Below are positions 13,961 through 13,967 of a stretch of DNA of 13,967 bases, piece by piece. The stretch's first letter is position 1; every line of letters begins with the position of its first letter. Under the pieces are notes generated by a model. It was given only the letters and a program-made list of their open reading frames with translations. It had not been told where the DNA came from and ran no database searches. Made by a program: the position numbers and the translations under genes. The stretch lies in NCBI GenBank assembly GCA_002338385.1, contig DDIE01000077.1, positions 6,059 through 20,025 on the forward strand, given 5' to 3'. The DNA comes from Proteobacteria bacterium UBA1858. Lineage in GTDB: Bacteria > Pseudomonadota > Gammaproteobacteria > UBA4575.

Positions 13961-13967
13961 CCATGCT

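Overview
The window looks like chromosomal DNA of a Gram-negative proteobacterium, most likely a gammaproteobacterium. The signs are a proteobacterial-type urease accessory pair, an NhaA that matches E. coli numbering at its key residues, an outer-membrane secretin, and pilin families with gammaproteobacterial character. The genus cannot be named from the sequence. No tRNA, rRNA, CRISPR array, insertion sequence or broken gene was seen, and no stretch of 300 bases lacks a gene.

Left part (1-3650): the end of a urease operon runs rightward, with a truncated ureF and a complete ureG. It meets two leftward ion-transport genes tail to tail: chrA (chromate/anion transporter of the two-domain type) and, upstream of it, nhaA (Na+/H+ antiporter). 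The 203-base gap between the start of nhaA and the next rightward gene holds a striking 28-base palindrome, a candidate operator.

Middle (3854-4457): a small unrecognised membrane protein, then a 166-base leader region with a short palindrome in front of a pilin gene.

Right part (4458-13960): one co-oriented Tad/Flp (type IVb/IVc) pilus cluster. The order is major Flp-type pilin, a strongly structured intergenic region, a large TadG-like protein, a TadE-like protein, an unrecognised exported protein, a second pilin-like protein, CpaB/RcpC, the CpaC/RcpA secretin, and a CpaF/TadA ATPase with an N-terminal FHA domain. The last five genes abut or overlap, except for a 72-base gap before cpaB. 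The likely logic is as follows: pilins and TadE/G-like minor subunits carry class III-type leaders and supply the fibre and its initiation complex; CpaB and CpaC form the periplasmic and outer-membrane channel; FHA-CpaF powers assembly. The inner-membrane platform genes (tadB, tadC), a prepilin peptidase and tadZ are not in the window. An ATG five bases before the right edge may start the next gene.

The most unusual element is the CpaB protein. At 620 residues it is about twice the usual length, because some 290 residues of acidic, Asp-Gly-rich repeats are inserted before its C-terminal tail. The FHA domain of the ATPase appears to have lost its phosphothreonine-contact residues. The cluster also places its minor-subunit genes first and contains an exported protein and a pilin-like protein with no clear counterpart in the classical Tad locus.
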